Position numbers and translations under genes: made by a program. A stretch of DNA of 64,000 nt from an uncultured Elusimicrobia bacterium (GTDB taxonomy: Bacteria > Elusimicrobiota > Elusimicrobia > Elusimicrobiales > UBA9959), in assembly GCA_903873295.1 (NCBI GenBank), contig CAIQNV010000082.1:1-64000 (forward strand). Reading direction: 5' to 3'. The notes beneath the pieces were generated by a model. It did no database searches. It was not told the origin of the DNA and worked only from the letters and a program-made list of their open reading frames with translations. Position 1 is the first letter of the stretch. The number at the start of each line of letters is the position of its first letter. Below, one piece after another: positions 43,992 to 52,397 of the stretch.

Positions 43992-44554
43992 TTTTTCTCC
44001 AGTAGTTTTATCTTCCATGCCTGCAAAGCTATTATGGTCTTGGCGTCCTTTATAACGCCCCTTTTGATCAGGCCCAGAGCTATTTCCAGGCTGAGCGCCG
44101 CCGTGCGGATAAATTCATCCTCGTCGGGACAGGAGGCGCCGGGCAGCAGGCCCTCTGCCGTGAATATGTGCAGAACCTCGCTGGAAAAAGCAGGCGTGGG
44201 CCAGAAGGATAAAAGCGGTCTTATCTTCGCCGCCGTGTAGCCGGTCTCCTCCTTCAGCTCCGCCTTCGCGCGCTTCAGAAGTCCGTCGGAATCCGAGTTC
44301 AGCTTGCCGGCCGGCAGCTCCAGCGTCTCCTGCCCCACCGGGTAGCGGAACTGGCGCACAAAAACTATCCTGCCGTCCGGCAGCACCGGCAGCACCGCCA
44401 CCGCCCCGGGGTGGTCCACGAATTCCCTTGTGGCCTTTTTTCCGTTCGGCAGCACCACCGTATCCGCCCTGAAATTCACGGTCCCGGAGAAAACGAGTTT
44501 CTTCTTATAAAATTTTTCCGTAAGCCCCTCATGCATTTTTGCATTTCTTCCCAT
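43988..44554 (-). CDS. NUDIX hydrolase, ADP-ribose pyrophosphatase-like
   Basis: Protein of 188 residues. A NUDIX box is present as GKLNSDSDGLLKRAKAELKE followed by ETGY. The metal-binding AELKEE glutamates are kept, but the first Glu of the box and the usual Arg are replaced, as seen in some ADP-ribose and GDP-sugar pyrophosphatases. The preceding VRQFRYPVGQETLELPAG is typical of the ADP-ribose group. The frame is open far upstream, but that part lies in repeat copy C. I choose the ATG at 44554, which sits exactly 7 bases after a TATAAT, so the mRNA may be leaderless; an alternative ATG is at 44536. First gene of the pentose phosphate operon. Confidence 0.85.
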   Translation of the reverse strand: MGRNAKMHEGLTEKFYKKKLVFSGTVNFRADTVVLPNGKKATREFVDHPGAVAVLPVLPDGRIVFVRQFRYPVGQETLELPAGKLNSDSDGLLKRAKAELKEETGYTAAKIRPLLSFWPTPAFSSEVLHIFTAEGLLPGASCPDEDEFIRTAALSLEIALGLIKRGVIKDAKTIIALQAWKIKLLEKK

Positions 44555-44626
44555 CCCATAATTATATAACTTCCGTAAAAGGTGCCGGCTCAATAAATAA
44601 TCAATTCTTAGCAAGGTCCACTCTTG

Positions 44627-44761
44627 GCGAGCGGGCGCCGGGAGGGCCGGAACGCAAAACGCGTTCGGGCACACCGTGCCCTCACTCGGTATTCGCCCGC
44701 CGGGCTATGCAACCGGCGGGCTCAACGACGGTTTTGCTAACCCGGTCCTCCCGTCGCTCGC
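44627..44761 (+). repeat. Structured repeat family, copy C
   Basis: Outer stem GCGAGCG (44627-44633) with CGCTCGC (44755-44761), then a small bulge, then a 12-bp stem (44639-44650 with 44742-44753, one G-T wobble). AAC/TAAC internal loop and inner stem GCAAAAC/GTTTTGC. Hairpin 1 is GGGCAC-ACC-GTGCCC (44667-44681). Hairpin 2 is a perfect 9-bp stem GCCCGCCGG/CCGGCGGGC (44695-44721) with loop GCTATGCAA. It faces copy E across 37 bases. The gap 44555-45076 between the NUDIX gene and dnaE holds this pair plus promoter-like sequence. Confidence 0.87.
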
Positions 44762-44798
44762 AGAGCTGTTTATAGAATGTGAGCGTCTATCTTTCGGA

Positions 44799-44937
44799 GG
44801 GGGAGACCGCAGGGGCCAGGTTAGCAAAAGCCTGTCGGAGGGCCGAGCTTGCGTAAGCGCGAGGCCCGAGGCGGGCAGGCCCGCGCACGGTGTGCGCGAC
44901 GCCGGTTTTGCGTTCTGGCCCCTGCGGTAGGCCCCCC
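44799..44937 (-). repeat. Structured repeat family, copy E (minus orientation)
   Basis: The best outer stem of the family: 14 bp without mismatch (44806-44819 with 44915-44928), extended outward by GGGGG/CCCCC. The inner stem is GCAAAA/TTTTGC with the TAAC/AAC internal loop. Hairpin 1 is GCGCAC-GGT-GTGCGC on the plus strand (44883-44897). Hairpin 2 is GGCC...GCTT-GCGT-AAGC...GGCC (44841-44866). An 18-base segment shared with the 5' flank of copy B, GATGCGAAGTCGGGG, lies at the far end (up to 44948, minus strand). Confidence 0.85.
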
Positions 44938-45017
44938 GACTTCGCATCCCGCGGTCCCCTTCCCCTGTAGAATCCCCATATTCCCCCCGGAAATTCCTTA
45001 AGGTCTTAATTAATTTA

Positions 45018-45023
45018 TATAAT
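45018..45023 (+). promoter_or_regulatory. Candidate -10 element for dnaE
   Basis: TATAAT in an AT-rich stretch (45005-45030), 53 bases before the dnaE ATG. No clear -35 box. It is separate from the repeat pair. Confidence 0.35.
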
Positions 45024-45076
45024 TATAGCCTGTGGTTTAGTCTGACCGTTAGGGATTTTCTCTTTTTTAATCATTA

Positions 45077-48000
45077 ATGCCACCGAGCTTCATACATCTT
45101 CATAACCACTCCGAGTACTCGCTGCTCGACGGGATGCTGCGCATCACCGACGGCGAAGGGCACGCCTCCGAATTCCTTAAAGGCCTTGCCGCCCACCCCG
45201 GCAACGCCCTCGCTATCACCGACCACGGCAATATGTACGGCGCCATGGAGTTCTACTTCATGGCCCAGTCCGTCGGCCTCAAGCCCATAGTAGGCTGCGA
45301 ATGCTATATCACCCGCGGCTCCCGCAAGGACCGGGACAAGAGCCACGGCCGCAAAGACAACGGCCACATGACCGTCCTCGCAAAGGACAATACGGGCTAT
45401 CGCAACCTTATAAAAATGGTCTCCTCCGCGTACCTTGAGGGCTTTTACCACGACCCCCGGATAGACAGCGAAATTCTCTCCAAACACGCCGAAGGCCTTG
45501 TCTGCCTCTCCGGCTGCCTTAAGTCCCATATCGCCAGGAACTGCGCCGAAGGACACCTCGATGAAGCCGCCAAGATGGCCATGGAGTACCAGGACATCCT
45601 CGGCAAAGGCAATTTTTACCTCGAGCTGATGGACCACGGCATCCCCGAAGAAACAGCCGCCATGGCCGGCCTCATAGAGATCGCCAAGCGCACCGGCATC
45701 CCCCTGGTGGCCACCAACGACTGCCACTACCAGAAAAAAGAAGACTGGGAGGCCCACGCGGCCCATGTCTGCATCTCCACCGGCAAGATCCTGGACGACC
45801 CCGACCGGATGAAGTATCCGCACGAGCTTTACTATAAATCCCCCGAGGAGATGATAAAGCTTTTCTCCCACAGCCCGGAGGCCATAAAGAACACCCTGCA
45901 CATAGCCGCCATGTGCGACCTCAAGGTCGAAACCGGCAAACTGCATCTGCCGGCTTTCGACATCCCGGCCGAAGCTAAAGTTAAATACCCCGAGGAAGGC
46001 GATTTTTATTACCTCAGAGAACTTTGCGAAGCCGGCCTGAAGCAAAAAGTGCCGAACGCCGGGGAAGACTACCGCAAGCGGCTGGAGTTCGAGCTCGGCG
46101 TCATCCGGAGCATGGGCTTCGCCAGCTACTTCCTGATAGTCATGGATTTCATAAACCACGGCCGCAGCATAGGCGTGCCCGTGGGGCCCGGCCGCGGCTC
46201 CGGCGCCGGCGCGCTGGTGGCCTATGCGCTGGACATCACCCGCGTCGACCCGCTGCCCAACGGCCTGCTCTTCGAGCGCTTCCTGAACCCGGGCCGCAAG
46301 AGCATGCCGGACCTCGATATAGACTTTTCCGACGACGGCCGCGAGAGGGTGGTGCAGTATGTGCGCGAAAAGTACGGCGCGGCGCGCGTGGCCAATATCA
46401 TCACCTACGGCACCATAAAGGCCAAGAGCGCCATCCGTGACGTGGGCCGCGTGATGAACATCCCGCTCTCCGAGATAAACGCCATAGCCAAACTGGTGCC
46501 CGCCGACCCCAAGGCCAAGCTTTACAAGGCCCTCAGCGAGGTTAACGAGCTGAAAGAGTTCGCCCGCGACCCGAAGATAAAAAAGATGTTCGATATCGCC
46601 CTGAAGGTGGAGGGCCTCCGGCGCCATACCGGCGTTCACGCGGCCGGCGTGGTCATCTCCAAGGAAGAGATCACCAACTATGTGCCGCTCTCCAACCGCA
46701 ACACCAAGGAGATCGTGACCACGCAGTACGACGGGAACATGCTGGGCAACCTCGGCATGCTCAAGGTGGACTTCCTGGGGCTGCGCACCCTTACCATTAT
46801 CGAGACGGCCTGCGAATTCCTCCGGGCGGCGGGGAAAAAAGATTTCGACATCTATTCCATACCGATGGACGATAAAAAGACCTTCGACCTGCTGTGCGAG
46901 GGCAAGACCACCGGCGTGTTCCAGCTTGAAAGCGAAGGCATGAAGAAGCTGGTGAAGGGGCTCAAGCCCACGGTCTTCAGCGATATCGCCGCCCTGGTGG
47001 CGCTTTACCGCCCCGGGCCCATCAACAGCGGCATGCTCGAGACCTTCGTGGAGCGCAAGCACGGCCGCAAAAAGATCACTTACGACCACCCGCTGCTGGA
47101 GCCCATCCTGAAGGACACCTACGGCACGATGGTCTACCAGGAACAGGTCATGGAGATAGCCAAGAGCCTGGCCAAGTTCACGCCGAGCGAGGCCGACGAT
47201 TTCCGCAAAGCGATGGGCAAGAAGAAACTGGACGTGATGGAGAAGATGCGCGCCAAGTTCGTGGATCAGGCCAAGTCCATGAACGACATCCCCAACAAGC
47301 TCTCCACCAAGATCTTCGACCAGATGGCGCAGTTCGCCGAGTACGGCTTCAATAAGTCCCATTCCGTGGCCTACGCGCTGGTGGCCTACCAGACCGCCTG
47401 GCTTAAGGCCAATTACCCCGTGGAGTATATGGCCTCCCTCCTCACCAGCGAGATCGGGAAGAGCGCCGTGAACTCGGAGGAGAAGGAGAATAAACTGGTC
47501 ACCTATATAGGCGAGGCCCAGGAGATGGAGATAGGCATACAGGGCCCCAACGTGAACCATTCCCAGAAGAAGTTCTCGATAGAGGAGCTCCAGGGCAGGC
47601 CCGCTATCCGCTTCGCGCTGACCGCCGTGAAGAACGTGGGGGAGGGCGTGGTAGAGGCCATGGTGGCCGAGCGGGACAGGAACGGCCCGTTCCGCTCTTT
47701 CGAGGAATTCACCCTTCGCGCGGATTCGAAGCAGCTGAATAAGCGCGTAGTGGAATCGCTGGCCAAGGGCGGGGCTTTCGACAGCTTCTATCCAGCCGAA
47801 AAACCGGAAATTTCGCGCACGAAGGCGATGGCGGCGGTGGAGGCCTTCTGCGGCGGCGGCGCGCGCGACATCAACCAGGCCATGCTCTTCGGCGAGGAAA
47901 AGAAAGCTTCCGCCGTGATGAGCGAGCACGCGCTGCTTAAGAACGAGCGCGAGGTGCTTGGCTTCTATTTCTCCGGCCATCCGCTCAACAGCTACCGCCG

Positions 48001-48580
48001 TCACCTCGCGATGGTGTCCAACGCGCAGGCGGAGAAGGTGCTGGCGGGCGGCTTCGCCGAGGGGGCAATGGTGCGCGTGGCCGGCATAGTGACGCAATTT
48101 AAGAACATCCAGACCAAGAAAACGGGCGAGACGATGGCCAAGTTCGAGGTCGAAGACCTGACCGGAAACCTGGGTGTCGTCCTTTTTCCGTCCAAATATA
48201 AAATATACGGCCCGCAGCTGGGGCCCAATAAAGTGGTGGTGGTGACGGGCAAGGTGCAGAAATCGGATTTCGGGGAGCAGAACTACGAGCTGATAGCCGA
48301 AGAGGCCTACAGCCTCTTTGACGCGATGAACAAATGGGCCCGCGGCCTGGTGGTGAACCTGCCCGAGGGGATACTTTTTGACGAGAAGCAGCTGCACGAG
48401 CTGAAATCGGCGCTGGGCAAAAGCCACGGCATGTGCCCGGTTTATTTTCAGGTGAACGCCAAGGGGCGCGGCACCTATATGATAGAAACTACCGAGCGGG
48501 TGGCGCTCAGCGACGCCCTGCTGCACGACATAGAAAAGCTGCTGGGAGACAAGACCTGGAAAGTGGAAAGCGGCTTCTGA
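45077..48580 (+). CDS. dnaE: DNA polymerase III subunit alpha
   Basis: Replicative polymerase of 1167 residues, the normal DnaE length. The PHP domain begins at once with HLHNHSEYSLLDG (metal-binding His). Motif PVGPGRGSGAG (near residue 371) and the catalytic Asp pair in PDLDIDFSDDGRERV (near 412) mark the C-family palm. Later come the tandem helix-hairpin-helix region and an OB-fold domain (about 985-1060). It synthesises the chromosome with the beta clamp. No strong ribosome site precedes the ATG. A single-gene transcript from the AT-rich region upstream is likely; the next gene follows 40 bases later. Confidence 0.96.
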   Translation: MPPSFIHLHNHSEYSLLDGMLRITDGEGHASEFLKGLAAHPGNALAITDHGNMYGAMEFYFMAQSVGLKPIVGCECYITRGSRKDRDKSHGRKDNGHMTVLAKDNTGYRNLIKMVSSAYLEGFYHDPRIDSEILSKHAEGLVCLSGCLKSHIARNCAEGHLDEAAKMAMEYQDILGKGNFYLELMDHGIPEETAAMAGLIEIAKRTGIPLVATNDCHYQKKEDWEAHAAHVCISTGKILDDPDRMKYPHELYYKSPEEMIKLFSHSPEAIKNTLHIAAMCDLKVETGKLHLPAFDIPAEAKVKYPEEGDFYYLRELCEAGLKQKVPNAGEDYRKRLEFELGVIRSMGFASYFLIVMDFINHGRSIGVPVGPGRGSGAGALVAYALDITRVDPLPNGLLFERFLNPGRKSMPDLDIDFSDDGRERVVQYVREKYGAARVANIITYGTIKAKSAIRDVGRVMNIPLSEINAIAKLVPADPKAKLYKALSEVNELKEFARDPKIKKMFDIALKVEGLRRHTGVHAAGVVISKEEITNYVPLSNRNTKEIVTTQYDGNMLGNLGMLKVDFLGLRTLTIIETACEFLRAAGKKDFDIYSIPMDDKKTFDLLCEGKTTGVFQLESEGMKKLVKGLKPTVFSDIAALVALYRPGPINSGMLETFVERKHGRKKITYDHPLLEPILKDTYGTMVYQEQVMEIAKSLAKFTPSEADDFRKAMGKKKLDVMEKMRAKFVDQAKSMNDIPNKLSTKIFDQMAQFAEYGFNKSHSVAYALVAYQTAWLKANYPVEYMASLLTSEIGKSAVNSEEKENKLVTYIGEAQEMEIGIQGPNVNHSQKKFSIEELQGRPAIRFALTAVKNVGEGVVEAMVAERDRNGPFRSFEEFTLRADSKQLNKRVVESLAKGGAFDSFYPAEKPEISRTKAMAAVEAFCGGGARDINQAMLFGEEKKASAVMSEHALLKNEREVLGFYFSGHPLNSYRRHLAMVSNAQAEKVLAGGFAEGAMVRVAGIVTQFKNIQTKKTGETMAKFEVEDLTGNLGVVLFPSKYKIYGPQLGPNKVVVVTGKVQKSDFGEQNYELIAEEAYSLFDAMNKWARGLVVNLPEGILFDEKQLHELKSALGKSHGMCPVYFQVNAKGRGTYMIETTERVALSDALLHDIEKLLGDKTWKVESGF

Positions 48581-48620
48581 CGGCGGACTGCGCCGCGGAG
48601 CTAATAACAAGGAAGGTAAA

Positions 48621-49370
48621 ATGAAAATAATTAATTCTGTTCTGGCTCTGCTGCTGCTTGCCGCGGTTCCCGCTCTGGCCGCGAAAGTCAGCGACAAGAG
48701 GGAGGCGCTCGTGCTTCCCGATGTGGAGATGATAGACGTCCCGACGGCCGGCATCCTTGACTATTACGGCTTTATGCTTAAAACCCGCTTCTATTCCGGC
48801 GGGGGAGTGCTCGGCGGACTGAATTTCGGCGTGCAGGAGCGCCTTAACCTGGGCGCCTCCATGTCGGTGGACAAGCTTATCGGCTCGGAGACCGGCATAA
48901 AAATGCGCCGTCCCGAGATCCAGGTGAAGTTCCGGTTCTTTGACGGCGGATATTACATCCCGGCGGCGGCCATCGGCTACGACGGACAGGGGTACTATTA
49001 TAACCAGAGCGACAAGAAGTATCTTGAGAAGGGCAAGGGCCTTTACCTGGCGGGGTCGAAGGAGATAGGCGTGCCCGGCCTGGCGCTGCACGGCGGCTTC
49101 AATGTGCCGGATTTTGACAATAATTATCTTTTCGGTTTTCTCGGCCTGAATTATACGCTGGAGGACAAGATAGCCTTCATGCTGGAATGCGACAGCATGT
49201 TCCACTCCGCGGACCCGTCCAGGCTTAACGCCGGAACGCGCCTCTACATAACCCCGTATTTCCAACTGGACCTGGGCCTGCGCGAGCTGGGGCGCAACGG
49301 AACCTTTGAGGGCGGCCAGAAGCGGAAATCCGAGCGCATAGTGCAGATGAGGTATAACACTAATTTCTAA
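48621..49370 (+). CDS. Outer-membrane beta-barrel-like secreted protein
   Basis: Protein of 249 residues with a signal peptide (MKIINSVLALLLLAAVPALA). The remainder is rich in short alternating strands with aromatic girdles (LGGLNFGVQERLNLGASMSV, YIPAAAIGYDGQGYYY, NYLFGFLGLNYTLEDK) and ends in Phe, the usual barrel end. It resembles YjbH/YbjH-like and porin-like barrels seen in many Gram-negatives, with no specific function. A good AGGAAGG ribosome site lies 6 bases before the ATG at 48621. Confidence 0.68.
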   Translation: MKIINSVLALLLLAAVPALAAKVSDKREALVLPDVEMIDVPTAGILDYYGFMLKTRFYSGGGVLGGLNFGVQERLNLGASMSVDKLIGSETGIKMRRPEIQVKFRFFDGGYYIPAAAIGYDGQGYYYNQSDKKYLEKGKGLYLAGSKEIGVPGLALHGGFNVPDFDNNYLFGFLGLNYTLEDKIAFMLECDSMFHSADPSRLNAGTRLYITPYFQLDLGLRELGRNGTFEGGQKRKSERIVQMRYNTNF

Positions 49371-49419
49371 AGACTTAAGGATCGAAGAGCCAGGACCAAT
49401 ACTCAACGGAGGAGAAAAT

Positions 49420-50454
49420 ATGAAGAAAAGAATCGGCATACTTACCGGCGGCGGGGATTGTCCCGGGCTTAACCCGGCCATACGCGGCTGCGTTTACGCG
49501 GCGGAAAAGCGCGGCTATGAATGCGTCGGGCTGACCGACGGCTGGAGGGGCCTTCTCGAAGGCACCACCATCCCGCTCAGCAGGGAAATAACCGAGTATG
49601 TCGTAATGAAAGGCGGCACGATGCTGGGCACTTCCCGCACTAACCCCGTAAAGATGGAGAACGGCGTTCAGAAATGCCTTGAGAGTTTTAAAAAGCTGGA
49701 CCTGCACGCGCTGGTCGCCATGGGCGGCGACGATACCCTGGGCGTGGCCACTAAGCTGTACCGGGACCATAAACTTAACGTCGTGGGCGTGCCCAAGACC
49801 ATGGATAACGATCTGAACAACACGGATTACACTTTCGGCTTCGACACTTCGGTCACGCGCGCTATGGAAGCCGCGCAGTCCCTGCTGGACACCGGCGCCA
49901 GCCACCACCGCATCATGGTCCTGGAAGTCATGGGCCGGCACGCGGGCTGGGTGGCGCTTTACACGGCCATCGCCGCGGCGGCCGATTTTGTCTGCATCCC
50001 GGAGCGGAAAATAGACACCGCGGATATGATAAAAAAGCTTAAGGAAGCCTATGCCCGGAAGCGTTTCGCGCTTGTCATCACCAGCGAGGCGGCGGAAATG
50101 CCCGAGGCCGGCGAAGATAACATCAAGCATGCCGTGGACCAGTTCGGCCACCGCATCCTTAAGGACAGAGGCATGGGCGAACATATCGCCCAGTTCATCG
50201 AGAAACAGACCGGCATAGAGACCCGGGTTTCCGTCATCGGGCATATGCAGAGGGGAGGGGCTCCCACTCTTTTTGACAGGATGCTCGCCACGCGCGTGGG
50301 CATGAAGGCCGCCGACCTGGTGCACGCCGGACAGTTCGGCATGATGAGCGCTCTGGTCGGCAACCAGATAGTGGGCGTGCCGCTGGAAAACGCCACCGGC
50401 GAATTGAAAGTCGTTTCCAAAGAATGGTTCGACATGATGGAAGTGCTGTTTTAA
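49420..50454 (+). CDS. 6-phosphofructokinase, pyrophosphate-dependent type
   Basis: Protein of 344 residues in the PfkA fold. Glycolytic phosphorylation of fructose 6-phosphate. Motifs: TGGGDCPGLNPAIRG near residue 8, MGGDDTLG (101-108), PKTMDND (125-131, catalytic Asp129), VMGRHAGW and GHMQRGG. Position 105 is Asp where ATP enzymes have Gly (GGDGS), and position 126 is Lys where they have Gly (PGTIDND). These two changes are the known signature of PPi-using enzymes, so reversible PPi-dependent activity is expected. A GGAGG ribosome site lies 9 bases before the ATG. A large inverted repeat follows the stop. Confidence 0.88.
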   Translation: MKKRIGILTGGGDCPGLNPAIRGCVYAAEKRGYECVGLTDGWRGLLEGTTIPLSREITEYVVMKGGTMLGTSRTNPVKMENGVQKCLESFKKLDLHALVAMGGDDTLGVATKLYRDHKLNVVGVPKTMDNDLNNTDYTFGFDTSVTRAMEAAQSLLDTGASHHRIMVLEVMGRHAGWVALYTAIAAAADFVCIPERKIDTADMIKKLKEAYARKRFALVITSEAAEMPEAGEDNIKHAVDQFGHRILKDRGMGEHIAQFIEKQTGIETRVSVIGHMQRGGAPTLFDRMLATRVGMKAADLVHAGQFGMMSALVGNQIVGVPLENATGELKVVSKEWFDMMEVLF

Positions 50455-50467
50455 TAAGAAGTCCGGA

Positions 50468-50543
50468 GTCTGAGAGTCAGGAGTCGAGGGTCACGGAGTT
50501 CTTCTTCCCGGCTCTCCGACTCTAAGACTCCCGGCTCTTAGAC
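50468..50543. repeat. Imperfect inverted repeat between pfk and the HAMP gene
   Basis: The 18-base arms 50468-50485 and 50526-50543 pair, with two G-T wobbles and one mismatch. An inner stem CGGAG/CTCCG (50494-50498 with 50514-50518) is also possible. The arms contain GAGTC-type short repeats. There is no U run, so it may be an mRNA stability or processing hairpin rather than a terminator. Confidence 0.65.
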
Positions 50544-50561
50544 CAGCTTGAAAGGAGTTTT

Positions 50562-51107
50562 ATGACCGAAATCACACAAGTAAAGGCGCCGGCGCAGTTC
50601 CAGCGAAAGACCATCCTTATCAAGAAGCGCCTTCAGTACCACTACATGGCCCTGATCCTGCTGAGCGTGCTGCTGGCGTTCGTCGTCTTCGGCCTGGAGG
50701 CTCTCTGGACCGTTTCCAAAGTGGTTAACGAGAATCCTTACCTGATGCCGCTGCTCGACATAATAAAAGAGATGGCCCCGCTGTTCGCCATAAAGATAGC
50801 GGCGTACATGGTGATAGTGATCATCATGTCGGCAGTGATCTCCCACCGCATGGCCGGGCCTATCTTTAAGTTCGAGAAGAGCTGCGCCACGGTGGCGGAG
50901 GGCGACCTGACCCACAGGGTCTATCTGCGCCGGGGCGACCAGCTTACCGACCTGCAGGATAATTTCAACAACATGGTCGGAACGATCAACGATGTCGTTA
51001 AAGAGTACGAGAAATTCCGCGCCGAGGCCGCCTTGGCCGGGCAGGGAGACAAGGCTGAGGCCCTCTCTAAAAAAATAGCGGAGCTAATGCCCAAATTAAA
51101 GCTATGA
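50562..51107 (+). CDS. Two-helix membrane protein with a HAMP domain only
   Basis: Protein of 181 residues. A cytoplasmic N-terminus of about 25 residues, two transmembrane helices (about 28-50 and 73-95) with a short loop, and then a HAMP domain (about 95-150: RMAGPIFKFEKSCATVAEGDLTHRV...DNFNNMVGTIND). The last 30 residues are helical and end KLKL. There is no kinase, cyclase or methyl-accepting output and almost no sensory domain, so it probably transmits or modulates through contact. An AAGGAG ribosome site precedes the ATG. The stop overlaps the TolC-type gene by 4 bases. Confidence 0.78.
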   Translation: MTEITQVKAPAQFQRKTILIKKRLQYHYMALILLSVLLAFVVFGLEALWTVSKVVNENPYLMPLLDIIKEMAPLFAIKIAAYMVIVIIMSAVISHRMAGPIFKFEKSCATVAEGDLTHRVYLRRGDQLTDLQDNFNNMVGTINDVVKEYEKFRAEAALAGQGDKAEALSKKIAELMPKLKL

Positions 51108-52387
51108 CCCTGATAGCAGCCGCGCTGGCCCTGGCGCTGACTCCCTGGCCCGCCGCGGCCCAGAAAAACGGCGAGATCCTCACCATCGACGACGCGGTCT
51201 CTATAGCCGTGAAGAACAGCCCGGCCGCCCTGGCGGCGGAGCAGGACATAATCATAGCCAGGCAGCGCATGAGGGAGGCCCGCTTCATGGCTCTGCCGCA
51301 GTTCACGCTGTCGGGCACGCTCAGCCGGGCCAGCCTTGAATACCCGGCCCTGCTCGGGCCGGAACTCGGCGACCACTATGTGGATCCCCGGGGGGGAGGC
51401 AATTTCTACACGCTGCGCGCGCAGGCGCTTCAGCCGCTGTATACCGGCGGAAAGAACACCAATACGCTTAAGCTGGCTAAAACCGCCCACAACCAGGCCA
51501 AAGTGAATTTTGAAGCCGTCAAGGCCGACGCCGCGCTGGCGGCCAAGAAAACTTTTTACACTCTGCTTTATCAGCGCCGTCTGAAGGAGTCCCTGACACA
51601 TTGGCTGAGCCGCGCCCGGGGACTCGATTCCTCGCTGCGGAAGGACGCTTTTGAGGACCTGGAAGCGGCCATGCTTCTGTCCGGCCTTTCCGACCGCGCC
51701 GGGCAGGCCGAAAGCGGGGTCGCGGCCGCGCTCTCCGACCTGCTTAAGGCGCTGAACCGCGAGCCCGGCAGCCAGATAGAGGCGGAGGGCGGGTTCGAAC
51801 CTCTCCCGGTGCGGACCGACGTCAGCCGCAGCCTGGTCACGGCCATGGAGGCGCGTTCCGAACTGAAGAGCGAGGTGTACAAGGCGCAGATGGACGATAT
51901 CGCGGTTAATATGGCCATGATACGCCGCTATCCCACCATTTATCTCGGGGCCAGTTACGACGTGAACGCTTTTAAGTTTTCCTCGCTTGTAGACGATTCT
52001 GAAAGGGCCAATAACTGGCTGGCTTCCATCGCCATCCGTTTTCCGCTCTCTTACGACATCTGGACCCAGGTGCAGCAGCGCAAGGCCCAGCAGCGCCAGG
52101 GCGAACTGAAGCGCGCGGAACTTCAGGATACGGTACGCTTTGAAATAATTTCCGCACACCGGGAAGCCGCCGCCTGGCAGGCGGAAGCCGAGAAGCTCGG
52201 GGCCGAGGCGGCAAGGATGGCCGACGCCTATGAGGCGGCCTCTTTGACGGCGCGGCCGTCCATGGCGGCGCTGCGCGCGCTGTGCGCCCTCAGCGAACTT
52301 GAGAAGAAGTCCATCGACGCCGTTTATAATCAGCTGCTGGCCCGCATCAGGCTGGAATGGGCCCAGGGCCGCGACTTTGTGAAGTGA
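51104..52387 (+). CDS. TolC-family outer membrane efflux protein
   Basis: Protein of 427 residues with a signal peptide (MTLIAAALALALTPWPAAA). The rest is two long helical-hairpin halves with the outer membrane efflux repeats (LTIDDAVSIAVKNSPAALAAEQDI; QALQPLYTGGKNTNTLKLAKTAHNQ; second half from about residue 225). TolC trimers form exit channels for type I secretion or RND/MFP efflux. No inner-membrane pump is encoded beside it. It is coupled to the HAMP gene by a 4-base overlap and followed 10 bases later by the patatin gene. Confidence 0.85.
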   Translation: MTLIAAALALALTPWPAAAQKNGEILTIDDAVSIAVKNSPAALAAEQDIIIARQRMREARFMALPQFTLSGTLSRASLEYPALLGPELGDHYVDPRGGGNFYTLRAQALQPLYTGGKNTNTLKLAKTAHNQAKVNFEAVKADAALAAKKTFYTLLYQRRLKESLTHWLSRARGLDSSLRKDAFEDLEAAMLLSGLSDRAGQAESGVAAALSDLLKALNREPGSQIEAEGGFEPLPVRTDVSRSLVTAMEARSELKSEVYKAQMDDIAVNMAMIRRYPTIYLGASYDVNAFKFSSLVDDSERANNWLASIAIRFPLSYDIWTQVQQRKAQQRQGELKRAELQDTVRFEIISAHREAAAWQAEAEKLGAEAARMADAYEAASLTARPSMAALRALCALSELEKKSIDAVYNQLLARIRLEWAQGRDFVK

Positions 52388-52397
52388 CAGAACAACT

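Noticed and set aside
44555-44674. N-terminal extension of the NUDIX protein by 40 codons
   Set aside because: It runs into repeat copy C, and the conserved protein begins after the ATG at 44554.
30969-44937. tRNA genes or Rfam-type tRNA-like structures
   Set aside because: The elements fold with several arms, but they lack a CCA end, an anticodon arm and the T-loop sequence. No tRNA was seen in any intergenic gap.
45074-48754. A 1226-codon open frame on the minus strand across dnaE
   Set aside because: It mirrors dnaE in a GC-rich sequence, where the antisense frame has few stops. Its protein is low-complexity (His/Gly/Val/Leu/Arg-rich) and matches no family, whereas the plus-strand DnaE motifs are complete.
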